Position numbers and translations under genes: made by a program
Part shown: positions 24,845 to 33,582 of the stretch, in pieces
Layout: each line of letters opens with the position of its first letter
How positions within the stretch are numbered: position 1 is the first letter of the stretch
The notes under the pieces: model-generated
Told to the model about the DNA's origin: nothing
Seen by the model: only the letters and a program-made list of their open reading frames with translations
Database searches by the model: none
Assembly: GCA_030425205.1 (NCBI GenBank)
Contig: JAUIAP010000018.1
Span: 1 to 64,000, forward strand
Length of the DNA stretch: 64,000 nt
Direction of reading: 5' to 3'
From: Anaerolineae bacterium
Lineage (GTDB): Bacteria > Chloroflexota > Anaerolineae > Promineifilales > Promineifilaceae

Positions 24845-26119
24845 TCAGAGACGCTTCGGCAGGCTAAACTTAAATGAGCTACCCTCGCCCAGCACGCTTT
24901 CAATTGCTAGCTCGCCGCCTAATTTGGTCACAATCCGGTGAACGATTGACAAGCCTAATCCATGCCCCTTGACGCGGATTTGCTCAAGGCGAGTAAAGGG
25001 GACGAATAGTTGGGCTTGCTCTTCTTTGCGTAAACCTTTCCCATTGTCACGAACCCAAAACCAGACAAATTCCTCTTCTTCGGTGTATCCAAGCTCGACA
25101 ATGGGCGGGCGGCCACCATATTTGACGGCATTGCTGACGTAGTTGACCCACACTTCTTCGACCCACGGCCCATAACCGACAACGGTCGGCCACTCTTTTG
25201 GCCCCACGATCTCAGCGTTAAACTCTTGCGTGAGGTGTGTGATACGGCTCAACGACTCATCAACGACAGATTTCATATCAATCTGTGAGTATTTGACCGC
25301 TTTGCGGCGCACGCCTGAGAGCAGCAAAATCTCTTTAATAATGCTGTCCATTTTTTTTGCATTGCGCGCGATGACGGAACAGATTTGGGTGATTTCGGCC
25401 GAATCCAGAAAGTCTGTCCCACTCTCCAACATATCACTAAAGCCTAAAATCATTGAGAGGGGGCCCTTCAAATCGTGGGCGACCGTGTGGGCAAACGCGT
25501 CTAGCTCAGAATTTTGATTTTGTAGGCTTGTCACGAGAGATGCATTTTCCAACGCTATCGCGGCTGCGGCGGCCAGCGTTTCGACCATTGCCAAATCTTC
25601 TTCATCAAAATCGGCGTGATGTTTGTTGAGAATTTCGATCACGCCCGTCACTTCGTTGCGGACGATTAGGGGAACGGCGAGCATCGACTGGGTGAAAAAG
25701 CCAGTTTCGCGGTCGATGTCAGATGTAAAGCGTTGGTCCTTGTAAGCATTTCCCGTGACCGCACTTACGCCATGCGTCACCACCCAGCCCGCGACGCCTT
25801 CATCCGGTCGAATTCGATAGTCACATAGCTCTTCCAACTCTTCTGGTGGAAATGTGGCGCGACAGGCCAACGCACGCTGTCCCTCATTCTCCCAAAGCCA
25901 CGCAGAGGCAACGGGTGCACCGATAATTTCGGCCGATGCTTCCAACAAGTATCCCAACACCTGCTCTGTATCCAGAATTGAGGTCAGTTTCTGGCTTACC
26001 TCGTTGACTCGATTTAAGTTACGGTTGCGCCGCTCTAAAGTCTCCAGCAGCGTTCTGTCTTCGCCCAACATCGCTGCCCTCGCGAAAAAATGTTCTTCTA
26101 CTCTTATGCTATTCATCAA
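24845..26119 (-). CDS. GAF-domain sensor histidine kinase, soluble
   Basis: The 424-residue protein has a short coiled coil (residues 22-50), a GAF domain (about 45-190), a HisKA domain with His215 in HTVAHDLKGPLSMILGFS, and a HATPase_c domain with N-box WVNYVSNAVKYGG, G1 VRDNGKGL and G2 GHGLGLSIVHRIV. There is no membrane span, so it senses an internal signal, probably a small molecule or redox state through GAF. No response regulator lies next to it; the gene is convergent with thrB. The partner is unknown. Confidence 0.93.
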   Translation of the reverse strand: MMNSIRVEEHFFARAAMLGEDRTLLETLERRNRNLNRVNEVSQKLTSILDTEQVLGYLLEASAEIIGAPVASAWLWENEGQRALACRATFPPEELEELCDYRIRPDEGVAGWVVTHGVSAVTGNAYKDQRFTSDIDRETGFFTQSMLAVPLIVRNEVTGVIEILNKHHADFDEEDLAMVETLAAAAAIALENASLVTSLQNQNSELDAFAHTVAHDLKGPLSMILGFSDMLESGTDFLDSAEITQICSVIARNAKKMDSIIKEILLLSGVRRKAVKYSQIDMKSVVDESLSRITHLTQEFNAEIVGPKEWPTVVGYGPWVEEVWVNYVSNAVKYGGRPPIVELGYTEEEEFVWFWVRDNGKGLRKEEQAQLFVPFTRLEQIRVKGHGLGLSIVHRIVTKLGGELAIESVLGEGSSFKFSLPKRL

Positions 26120-26318
26120 TATCCGACCGTTGATTCGATACTTCTTTACTCATCCTTCATTGTAGAGCGTCTCAGCAAATTTCCCTACAGACGTTGGTCC
26201 TATTTGAAGCGTATTGCGCGTGAAAGAAGCGTGTAAAGCGACGGCTTGACGCAGGATGAACGTTGCAGACGCGCCAAAACGGTTGTGTTAAACTGCCAAC
26301 TTGATAGGGACAATACGG

Positions 26319-29300
26319 ATGAAACGATACTGGTACTATTTTCTCATAGCGTTCGCATTTTTGCTGTTGCCAACGTTACTTTTCTGGGATGTGACGCTCG
26401 GTGGCAAAACGATGCTGCCCGTTGACAATCTCTTTCAGTGGCAACCATATGCTGCGTATGCCGCACAATTCGGCGTTGAGATTCCCCAAAATGGACTCCT
26501 GAGTGATCTGATTATTCAGAATTATGTCTGGAAATCGTTCACGATTGAGAGCCTGCGCAATGGTGAATTGCCGCTATGGAGTCCCGACATTTTTGCGGGT
26601 GCGCCCTTCTTGGCAAATGGTCAGCACTCGATGCTCTATCCATTTAGCTTGCTATTTGCCATCATGCCAGTCTGGCTGGCGTATGGGTGGTTTACGATTA
26701 GCCAGTTGTGGATCGCGGGCGTGGGGGGGTACATTTTCGGCCGATCGCTCATGCAATCCCGGCCCGCTGCCGCGCTTGTCGGATTAATCTTTCAAGGTTG
26801 CGGCTTTATGCTGGTTAGCGCAGCCGTTTTTCCCATGATCATTGCGGCAGCGGCGTGGCTGCCAATCTTTCTTGCGGCCATCGAACGGATCATCCGCGCC
26901 TCCCGCGATCAATCGCAAGGCAACACGCTTCCTTGGTCGATACTCGGCGCATCTGCGCTTGGTCTCAATATCCTCGCGGGACACCCCGAAATCACCTACT
27001 ATGTCCTCTTGATCGGGGCTCTCTTTGCTGGGTGGCGACTTCTCGTGTTCACCGCTCATCAATCGCCGTTCGCGACTCGCCATTTCATAAAACCCGCTGT
27101 CTGGCTGCTCACCACTGTCGCCATCGGTCTCATGTTGGGGGCCATCCAGTTGATTCCAGCCTTCGAATTGGCGGGAACAAACTTTCGTGAAGGTGGGGCC
27201 ACATTGACAGAGATTCGGGGCTGGGCATTCCCGCTGCGGCGCGTTCTCACATTGGTGATGCCCAACTTCTTTGGCAATCCATCCCACCATACCGTGACCA
27301 ATATCTTCACGGGCGAAGTCGTCCCGATGACGTTAAATGCGTTCGGCAACGTCAACCCACGCGGTGTAAACACGACTGTCTGGGGGCTAAAAAATTATGT
27401 TGAAGGGGGGATTTATCTCGGTGTTTTGCCACTCATTTTAGCTGGCATTGGCATTTTCAGCTTTCCTAAACAAGAGGGGAAAAGCCGACTTTCAGCCTTT
27501 CTCCTGCATCCCGCCTCTTTCTTTGTTTTCCTCGCCATCATCGCACTTAACTTCATTTTTGGTTCGCCGCTCTATGCGGTTCTCTATCGCTTGCCGTTCA
27601 TTAATCAACTCCATTCGCCATTTCGCTGGGTGTTTGCGCTGGCGATCAGCGTTGCCGTTTTAGCTGGCTATGGCTTTGACGCAGTTTCGTCATCCAAAAA
27701 TTTGATCTCCAAATTGGTTGCTTATGGCTCGCTGGTCTCTGGCCTCTTGTTCACACTCGCCACGTTCGCCAGCCGCCCTTTTTATCCACAAATTGCCTCT
27801 ACTGTCGAGCGTCTCTTTATGGGACTTGCCGCCGCGCCCGATGCATTTCCCAACGCCGAACTGTTCTATAGTTATCTTTATCCCAAAATGCTGCTGTTTG
27901 GTGTTTTGCTGTTTGTATCAGGCATGTTGCTGGTGGCACTGTTCACCGTATTTGGCGACTCACAAAAAAAACGATCAGAGAATATGGGGAATTCTGTCCC
28001 CGCACCTACTAATCATGCAGCAATTGCCGGCACGACGAGCGTAAAATCAAAAATATTTGTCGCGGTTGTTTTTGGATTTATCACGGTAGACTTGCTTCTA
28101 GCGAATCGTGGGTTTCATGCGGCGAATGATCCCGCACTGTTGGCGTTCAAGCCCGAGATGGTGCAGTGGTTGGAAGCTCAGGCAGGTGATTGGCGACTAA
28201 CAACGTTTGCACCAAAAGATAAGGCATTTAACTCAAATCTGGGTTGGCTAAATGGGTTTGCCGATGTGCGTGGGTATGACTCGATCATCAACCGTCAATA
28301 TGTTGATTTCATGGCTGCGATCGATACGCAGGATGAGCTTGAGTTCAATCGGATTGCGCCGCTAAAAAATTGGGAGGCGATCAACTCCCCGCTGCTCGAC
28401 CTCTTGGGTGTGAAGTACATTATCACCAGCGAGACATTAAATTTGCCAAAACTGATTGAGGTTTGGCAGGGTGAGGGGGTGCGAATCTATGAAAATGCTG
28501 CGGTGATGGCACGCGCCTATACGATTGCGCATGAGGCAGCATTATTCACGGATGATGCGCTGGCCATGGTGGCAGAACGCGATCCGCGCGGCACACTGTT
28601 GATCGAGGGGCGCAATTTAGAGTACCCGACAGCGGGGCGTGCAATCGGTTCGCCACAACCAGCGAACATTCTGCAAAGCAGCAACTTAGAGGTGACGGTT
28701 GACACGACCGTGACGCAGCCAAGCTGGCTAGTGCTTAATGATAGTTGGGCGCAAGGATGGCGAGCGTTTATTAGCGCGGACGGTGGCGAAACAGAGACGC
28801 AACTGCCGATTGAAAAGGTCAATGGCAACTTTCGCGCCGTTTTTATTGCAGAGGCGGGCGACTATCAGGTGCGCTTCCGTTACAGTCCACGCAGCTTTAT
28901 CATCGGTGGGTTGACCAGTTTTATGGGCGGGATCATCATCGCGTTTGCGGCGGCGGTCTGGGGCTGGCGACGCTTTTATCGTCGGGAAGGCGAATTAACA
29001 AACACGCAGTCGATTGCGAAAAATAGTGTCGTGCCGATGGCGTTAAGCCTGTTTAACAAGGCGATAGACTTTGGATTTGCCGCGTTCTATCTGCGTGTGT
29101 TGGGGCCGGGCGAGAGCGGCGCGTATGCGACGGCGATTTCAATTGCGCTCTGGTTTGACATTGTGGCGAACTGGGGGCTTGATGCTCTAATCATTCGGGA
29201 TGGGGCGCAGAATAAGGCGGAAATCGGCCGATATCTGCTCAACACCACCCTTCTGCGAATCGTCACGATGATCTTAGGATTATTGCCCGTCTTCGCATTC

Positions 29301-30455
29301 TTGCTGGCAGGTGAGCCATTGGAAAGTGATGTATTGTGGGCGTTGGCCCTGATCGCCATTGGGATGGTCTTTTCGGGCATTGGCAAGGGGTTGACGGGCG
29401 TGTTTTATGTGTTTGAATCGGCCGAATATCCCGCCACCCTCACCACTGTCACCACGATTCTAAAAGTATTTTTCGGCGTATTTGTGCTGCTTATCGGATG
29501 GGGGTTTATCGGCCTTGCCGGTGTTTCCATCCTCACAAATGTCATCACGCTGGCACTGCTGGCATTTGTCGCCTTCCGCAAATTTCCGCTCAATGGGCCG
29601 TGGACGATTGATTTCGGTCTCCAAAAACGCGCCTTCTTTGTCGGCTATCCACTGATGCTTAATCATCTCTTGGCGACCGTCTTCTTTAAGATCGACCAGC
29701 CGCTACTCTATCGACTCGACAGTGAACAGGCTGTCGGTTGGTACAATTCAGCATACAAGTGGGTCGATGGCTTTAACGTCATCCCCAGTTTTTTTACCTT
29801 TGCGCTATTTCCAATCATTTCGCGCCAAGTGATTGCCAATCTCGATGACGCACGGCGCACCTTTCGGATGGCCGTCAAGCTTCTGGTCTTAACCGCGCTC
29901 CCATTGGCTGCAACGGTGACGCTATTGGCCGACATCATGATCGAATTGGTCGGCGGAGCAGCCTTTCTCCCACATGGCGCGATCTCGTTGCGACTGGTCA
30001 TCTGGTCGATTCCAATCGGTTGGATCAACAGCGTGACAAATTACATGATCGTGTCGCTCAAATTGGAGAGGCGGTTGACGCGCGGCTTTATCGTTGGCGT
30101 GTTGTTCAACACAATTGGCAACATCTTGTTTATTCCTCGTTATGGCTATGTCGCCGCCGCAGTGACAACGATTCTTTCTGAGTTGATCCTGCTTGTCATG
30201 TTCAACTTCTATTTGCAACAGAAGATGCAAGGTGTCCAGTGGTTTGAACTACTCTGGCGACCGATTGTCGTGACGGCAGTTAGCTTGGGTGCGATGCTTT
30301 TACTTGTCCAGTTTAATTTAGTTGTGGCCCTGATCGTGGGCTGGGGCATTTATGCGGCTGGATTATGGGTATTGCGGGTTTTTGGGGCAGAAGAACGGCG
30401 GATTCTGCAAACGATTTTGCCGACTCGTTTCCACGCGTTAATCGGAGGGGATTAA
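26319..30455 (+). CDS. YfhO-like membrane protein fused to a Wzx-type flippase domain
   Basis: This is a giant 1378-residue membrane protein. The N-terminal ~890 residues are YfhO-like (GT-C-type fold): a first span, a luminal loop with DNLFQWQPYAAYA and LPLWSPDIFAGAPFLANGQ, many further spans, and a large soluble region with MARAYTIAHEAALF and WLVLNDSWAQGWRAFI. From about residue 902 it becomes a polysaccharide-flippase-like domain (SLFNKAIDFGFAAFYLRVLGPGESGAYATA, then about 12-14 spans, including GWYNSAYKWVDGF). Combining a glycosyl-transfer-type domain with a lipid-sugar flippase in one chain suggests coupled modification and export of a surface glycan. I chose ATG 26319; the frame also allows a TTG at 26301. 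It overlaps the convergent antitoxin stop by 4 bases. Confidence 0.87.
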   Translation: MKRYWYYFLIAFAFLLLPTLLFWDVTLGGKTMLPVDNLFQWQPYAAYAAQFGVEIPQNGLLSDLIIQNYVWKSFTIESLRNGELPLWSPDIFAGAPFLANGQHSMLYPFSLLFAIMPVWLAYGWFTISQLWIAGVGGYIFGRSLMQSRPAAALVGLIFQGCGFMLVSAAVFPMIIAAAAWLPIFLAAIERIIRASRDQSQGNTLPWSILGASALGLNILAGHPEITYYVLLIGALFAGWRLLVFTAHQSPFATRHFIKPAVWLLTTVAIGLMLGAIQLIPAFELAGTNFREGGATLTEIRGWAFPLRRVLTLVMPNFFGNPSHHTVTNIFTGEVVPMTLNAFGNVNPRGVNTTVWGLKNYVEGGIYLGVLPLILAGIGIFSFPKQEGKSRLSAFLLHPASFFVFLAIIALNFIFGSPLYAVLYRLPFINQLHSPFRWVFALAISVAVLAGYGFDAVSSSKNLISKLVAYGSLVSGLLFTLATFASRPFYPQIASTVERLFMGLAAAPDAFPNAELFYSYLYPKMLLFGVLLFVSGMLLVALFTVFGDSQKKRSENMGNSVPAPTNHAAIAGTTSVKSKIFVAVVFGFITVDLLLANRGFHAANDPALLAFKPEMVQWLEAQAGDWRLTTFAPKDKAFNSNLGWLNGFADVRGYDSIINRQYVDFMAAIDTQDELEFNRIAPLKNWEAINSPLLDLLGVKYIITSETLNLPKLIEVWQGEGVRIYENAAVMARAYTIAHEAALFTDDALAMVAERDPRGTLLIEGRNLEYPTAGRAIGSPQPANILQSSNLEVTVDTTVTQPSWLVLNDSWAQGWRAFISADGGETETQLPIEKVNGNFRAVFIAEAGDYQVRFRYSPRSFIIGGLTSFMGGIIIAFAAAVWGWRRFYRREGELTNTQSIAKNSVVPMALSLFNKAIDFGFAAFYLRVLGPGESGAYATAISIALWFDIVANWGLDALIIRDGAQNKAEIGRYLLNTTLLRIVTMILGLLPVFAFLLAGEPLESDVLWALALIAIGMVFSGIGKGLTGVFYVFESAEYPATLTTVTTILKVFFGVFVLLIGWGFIGLAGVSILTNVITLALLAFVAFRKFPLNGPWTIDFGLQKRAFFVGYPLMLNHLLATVFFKIDQPLLYRLDSEQAVGWYNSAYKWVDGFNVIPSFFTFALFPIISRQVIANLDDARRTFRMAVKLLVLTALPLAATVTLLADIMIELVGGAAFLPHGAISLRLVIWSIPIGWINSVTNYMIVSLKLERRLTRGFIVGVLFNTIGNILFIPRYGYVAAAVTTILSELILLVMFNFYLQQKMQGVQWFELLWRPIVVTAVSLGAMLLLVQFNLVVALIVGWGIYAAGLWVLRVFGAEERRILQTILPTRFHALIGGD

Positions 30456-30652
30456 GATACGGATTGCAATAGTTGAATATTGTGACGTAGCCATTGATTG
30501 ACTAATTGTTGCACGTCTAATCCTTTCTCTTGTGCCACTTGTTGCATATAGGCATTAACATCGGACTCAAGATAAATTGGCAGATGAAAAACACCTGTGG
30601 GATTATAAAATTTTCCGCGTTCGGCTTTTGAAAAATCGTAATTTTCTTTCAT
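30452..30652 (-). CDS. Antitoxin of a BrnT-like toxin-antitoxin pair
   Basis: The 66-residue protein has an N-terminal FSKAERGKFYNP segment, an FHLPIYLESDV strand of ribbon-helix-helix type, and a helical C terminus (AYMQQVAQEKGLDVQQLVNQWLRHNI). It follows the BrnT-like toxin gene by 3 bases, the toxin-first order of BrnTA. It probably binds the toxin and represses the operon. It is convergent with, and overlaps by 4 bases, the YfhO-flippase gene. Confidence 0.75.
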   Translation of the reverse strand: MKENYDFSKAERGKFYNPTGVFHLPIYLESDVNAYMQQVAQEKGLDVQQLVNQWLRHNIQLLQSVS

Positions 30653-30655
30653 TGA

Positions 30656-30955
30656 TTAATTAAGTTGAGCGTAATATTGAATTGCTTCTTCACGCTCAGC
30701 TTTTCTAGCTGAGATAATACGAATGTGACCACTATGACCATCGACCTGATCATAAGTATGAACAACAACCAACAAATTTCTGCTGTGATCAAGCCCAAGC
30801 GTAATCCAGCGATCCTCATAATCACTATGAGCCAAATCAAAAAGTGAAAGATGATTTGGATCTCGAAAAACCGCTGAAGCTTGTTGAAACGATATTTTGT
30901 GCTTCATCACATTGCGTCGCGCTTTTGGTGGATCCCATTCAAAATGGTAATTCAT
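30656..30955 (-). CDS. BrnT-family toxin (RelE-like ribonuclease)
   Basis: This 99-residue protein shows the BrnT pattern: FEWDPPKARRNVMKHKISFQQASAVFRDPNHL, then RWITLGLDHSRNLLVVVHTY and the C-terminal IRIISARKAEREEAIQYY with conserved basic and acidic residues. It is predicted to cleave RNA and be neutralised by the following antitoxin. The gene is divergent from the NUDIX gene with 39 bases between starts, so the promoter of the pair must overlap that of the NUDIX operon. Confidence 0.88.
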   Translation of the reverse strand: MNYHFEWDPPKARRNVMKHKISFQQASAVFRDPNHLSLFDLAHSDYEDRWITLGLDHSRNLLVVVHTYDQVDGHSGHIRIISARKAEREEAIQYYAQLN

Positions 30956-30994
30956 CTCAAAGAGCAGTATAAAACATCAGAGGGAGAGTTTCAA

Positions 30995-31633
30995 ATGACA
31001 GAACCAAAATGGCTAGAATGGGCAAAACGATTGCAAGCAATTGCACAGTCGGGATTGAACTACGTGCAAGACCCGTATGACAAAGAGCGGTTTGAGATGG
31101 TGCGGGAGATTTCGGCCGAAATTATCACCAACCACACTGATCACCCCAAGCAAGAACTAATCGACATCATGGCCAATGAAACGGGCTATGCGACACCAAA
31201 AGTCGGCACCCGTGCTGTCATTTTGCGTGAAAACGCTGGCAAGACAGAAGTGTTGCTTGTCGAAGAGTTAAAGTGGGGCAGCAAATGGACGCTTCCCGGA
31301 GGCTATGCTGATATCCATGACACGCCGAGCGAAGCCGTCCAGCGCGAAGTGTGGGAAGAAACGGGGTATGAGGTCAAGGCAAAATCACTGTTGGGTATCT
31401 TCAATCGCAACCAACTGCCTGATGTGCCACCGCGCTTGATCGATCTTTATGCCCTCGTCTTCCTATGTGAGATCGTTGGTGGAACACCTAAAACGAGTAT
31501 CGAAACGGGTCGTTCCGACTTCTTTCCAGTTGATGCCCTGCCAGAGTTGGCCTTAGAGCAGACGCACCCACTGTTTATTCAACTGGGGGTCGATTATTTG
31601 CGTGCTGGAAATCGGCCGACGGTGTTTAACTGA
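30995..31633 (+). CDS. NUDIX hydrolase with N-terminal NUDIX-associated domain
   Basis: This 212-residue protein has an N-terminal helical domain of the Nudix_hydro_N type (WLEWAKRLQAIAQSGLNYVQDPYDKERFEMVREI) and a NUDIX domain with GGYADIHDTPSEAVQREVWEETGYEV. The first acidic position of the NUDIX box is Asp rather than Glu. Related proteins hydrolyse ADP-ribose or nucleoside diphosphate-linked compounds. I chose ATG 30995 for its AGGGAGAG Shine-Dalgarno over an upstream TTG frame. It overlaps the next gene by 1 base (TGATG). Confidence 0.9.
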   Translation: MTEPKWLEWAKRLQAIAQSGLNYVQDPYDKERFEMVREISAEIITNHTDHPKQELIDIMANETGYATPKVGTRAVILRENAGKTEVLLVEELKWGSKWTLPGGYADIHDTPSEAVQREVWEETGYEVKAKSLLGIFNRNQLPDVPPRLIDLYALVFLCEIVGGTPKTSIETGRSDFFPVDALPELALEQTHPLFIQLGVDYLRAGNRPTVFN

Positions 31634-33525
31634 TGCAGCAGGGTAGTGTGACATCTGGTCACGTAGACACGACGCTGATGCGCAAAAACTGGCATCAGCT
31701 TGCTATTGTGCTGACATTGTTGATTGGCGCATTCTTGCGATTCTGGAACCTGACGACGTTGGGGCTAGAGCATGATGAAGTTGCTAACTGGCTGATTGAC
31801 CGCTCTATTTTGGCGGGAAAACACGGCATCTATTTCCAAGAAGCGTATGGGCATGAGGCGGGATTCCATTACCTCCAAACGTTGTTCGTTGCGCTGATAG
31901 GCGACAATGCACTCGCGTTACGGTTGCCAGCGGCGTTGCTTGGCACGCTGTTAATTGCGGTCAGCTATACGTTTGTGAGGGTGCTCTATGATCGCCAAGT
32001 CGCTCTCATCGCCGCCCTGATTGTGGCTGTCACCTTTTTCCCCGTGTTTTATAGCCGACTTGCGTTACGGGCGATCATGCTGCCCGTCTTTTCGGGGCTG
32101 GCTGGCTATTTCTATTGGCGCGGTTGCAAGTTGCAAGTTGCAAGTCGCAAGTGGGGAGCGGTTGCGGGTCTGTTTGCAGGGTTGTCTGCTTACACTTACA
32201 TGGCTTCCCGTGTCATTCCAATTTTCTTCATTTTCGTTTTAATTTACCAATTGATTTGGCAGCGCAGGGATATTCGTTTTTCGCTTGATGTGTTGCTCTC
32301 GTATGTGGTCATTGCCGCACCGCTATACATCTACTTGGCGCTGACCCCATCGGCCGATTTTCGTATTTCCGAAATCAACCTCCCGCTCGAACAATTGCGC
32401 CAACTAAACGTGCGCCCTATTCTGGAAAATGCATGGCGCATTCTCGGCGTCTGGGGCTGGCAGGGTGATCCACTTTGGCGGCAAAATGTCGCGGGCATAC
32501 CAATTTTCCCAACTTGGTATATCGCACTGCTTTTCTATGGCGGCGTGCTGGTTATGTTATGGCAGCGACAGCCACGCGATCTGTTTGTGCTGCTTTGGAT
32601 CGCAACCGCGACGATTCCATCTATCGTCACGATTGATGCCCCAAGCACCATTCGCATGATCAACATGTTGCCGTTGCTCGGCGTGCCAGTTGCTGTGGCG
32701 CATCGATTGATTGTGGAGCGACTCGGTTCGCCGCGCATGTGGCAATTTGTGCTGGTACTCTTTCTAATTTCGATGTTTGCACGCACGACCGAGATGATAT
32801 TTGAGACATGGCCGCAGAGTGAGGAGGTTCAGTTCGTCTGGCAGCAGTCGCTAACGAACATGGCAGACTCCCTTGATGAATACATTTATCTCCGCAATGT
32901 GACGGTCATTGGTTGGACCCCTGACACGATGGATGCACCGACAATGGAACTTGCGCTTAAGCGCGATGATCTTGCGTTGCGTTTCGCAGGGCGCGATGGC
33001 GGTTCTGTCGAGGCTGTCGCTGTCTCAACTGAAGAAGATGCTGCTATTTTTCGACCACTAACTCCACAACTACCGCTTCATCCAGCATTATTGCCTCTTC
33101 TACCTTCCGACATTTCATATGATGATTTTGATTGGCATAAATATAGACCTGCGGGGAATTTATCGGCCGAAAACACCCCCTTCGACAGCCAGTGGCAACT
33201 GCTCGGCAACACCCCTTGCGAAATTGACGGCAATCTATGCCATTTCGCCACCGTTTGGCAAGTCGCACAGGTCGGGGCCGAGCGGCAAAGCGTGTTCGTG
33301 CATGTCCTGGACACAACTGGCGAGGTGCTCGATCAAAGTGATGTGCAGTTAAATGGTCGTGCTTCATGGCAGGTCGATGACATCGTGCTTGTCGCGCACA
33401 CTGTCGACATAACGAATTCGGCCGAAATCCGCACAGGTATTTATCACCCTGAACCCCCTTATGTACGTCTCCAAACCCCATCGGGGGCGGATAGTGTGCA
33501 GTTAACGGTCATCACCGAACAGTAG
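31633..33525 (+). CDS. GT39/ArnT-like dolichyl/undecaprenyl-phosphate mannosyltransferase-type protein
   Basis: The 630-residue protein has the GT-C fold: a first span, then LEHDEVANWLIDR carrying the catalytic-type acidic motif, YGHEAGFHYLQTL, about 10-12 further spans in residues 15-390, and a soluble C-terminal domain (~residues 410-630) ending in a beta-rich fold. It probably transfers a sugar from a lipid carrier to a protein or glycan at the outer face of the membrane. At codons for CKLQVASRKW (about 32125-32155) the DNA is four tandem GCAAGTT-like heptads. Translation starts within the NUDIX stop codon (TGATG), so the two are coupled. Confidence 0.87.
   Translation: MQQGSVTSGHVDTTLMRKNWHQLAIVLTLLIGAFLRFWNLTTLGLEHDEVANWLIDRSILAGKHGIYFQEAYGHEAGFHYLQTLFVALIGDNALALRLPAALLGTLLIAVSYTFVRVLYDRQVALIAALIVAVTFFPVFYSRLALRAIMLPVFSGLAGYFYWRGCKLQVASRKWGAVAGLFAGLSAYTYMASRVIPIFFIFVLIYQLIWQRRDIRFSLDVLLSYVVIAAPLYIYLALTPSADFRISEINLPLEQLRQLNVRPILENAWRILGVWGWQGDPLWRQNVAGIPIFPTWYIALLFYGGVLVMLWQRQPRDLFVLLWIATATIPSIVTIDAPSTIRMINMLPLLGVPVAVAHRLIVERLGSPRMWQFVLVLFLISMFARTTEMIFETWPQSEEVQFVWQQSLTNMADSLDEYIYLRNVTVIGWTPDTMDAPTMELALKRDDLALRFAGRDGGSVEAVAVSTEEDAAIFRPLTPQLPLHPALLPLLPSDISYDDFDWHKYRPAGNLSAENTPFDSQWQLLGNTPCEIDGNLCHFATVWQVAQVGAERQSVFVHVLDTTGEVLDQSDVQLNGRASWQVDDIVLVAHTVDITNSAEIRTGIYHPEPPYVRLQTPSGADSVQLTVITEQ
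32126..32153. repeat. Four-copy GCAAGTT heptad tandem repeat inside a gene
   Basis: GCAAGTT, GCAAGTT, GCAAGTC and GCAAGTG lie in tandem in the GT39-like gene. Seven is not a multiple of three, so a change in copy number would shift the frame. Confidence 0.65.
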
Positions 33526-33548
33526 AAAAACCTGTCGCCTGCTTGCTG

Positions 33549-33576
33549 TTCACGGTTTCCGGTTCACTGGTATAAT
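33549..33576 (+). promoter_or_regulatory. Candidate promoter of asnS giving a leaderless mRNA
   Basis: TTCACG (33549-33554), 16 bases, then a perfect TATAAT (33571-33576), with the asnS ATG at 33583, seven bases after the -10. There is no Shine-Dalgarno. Transcription would start at or next to the A of the start codon. Confidence 0.5.
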
Positions 33577-33582
33577 CCCCAC

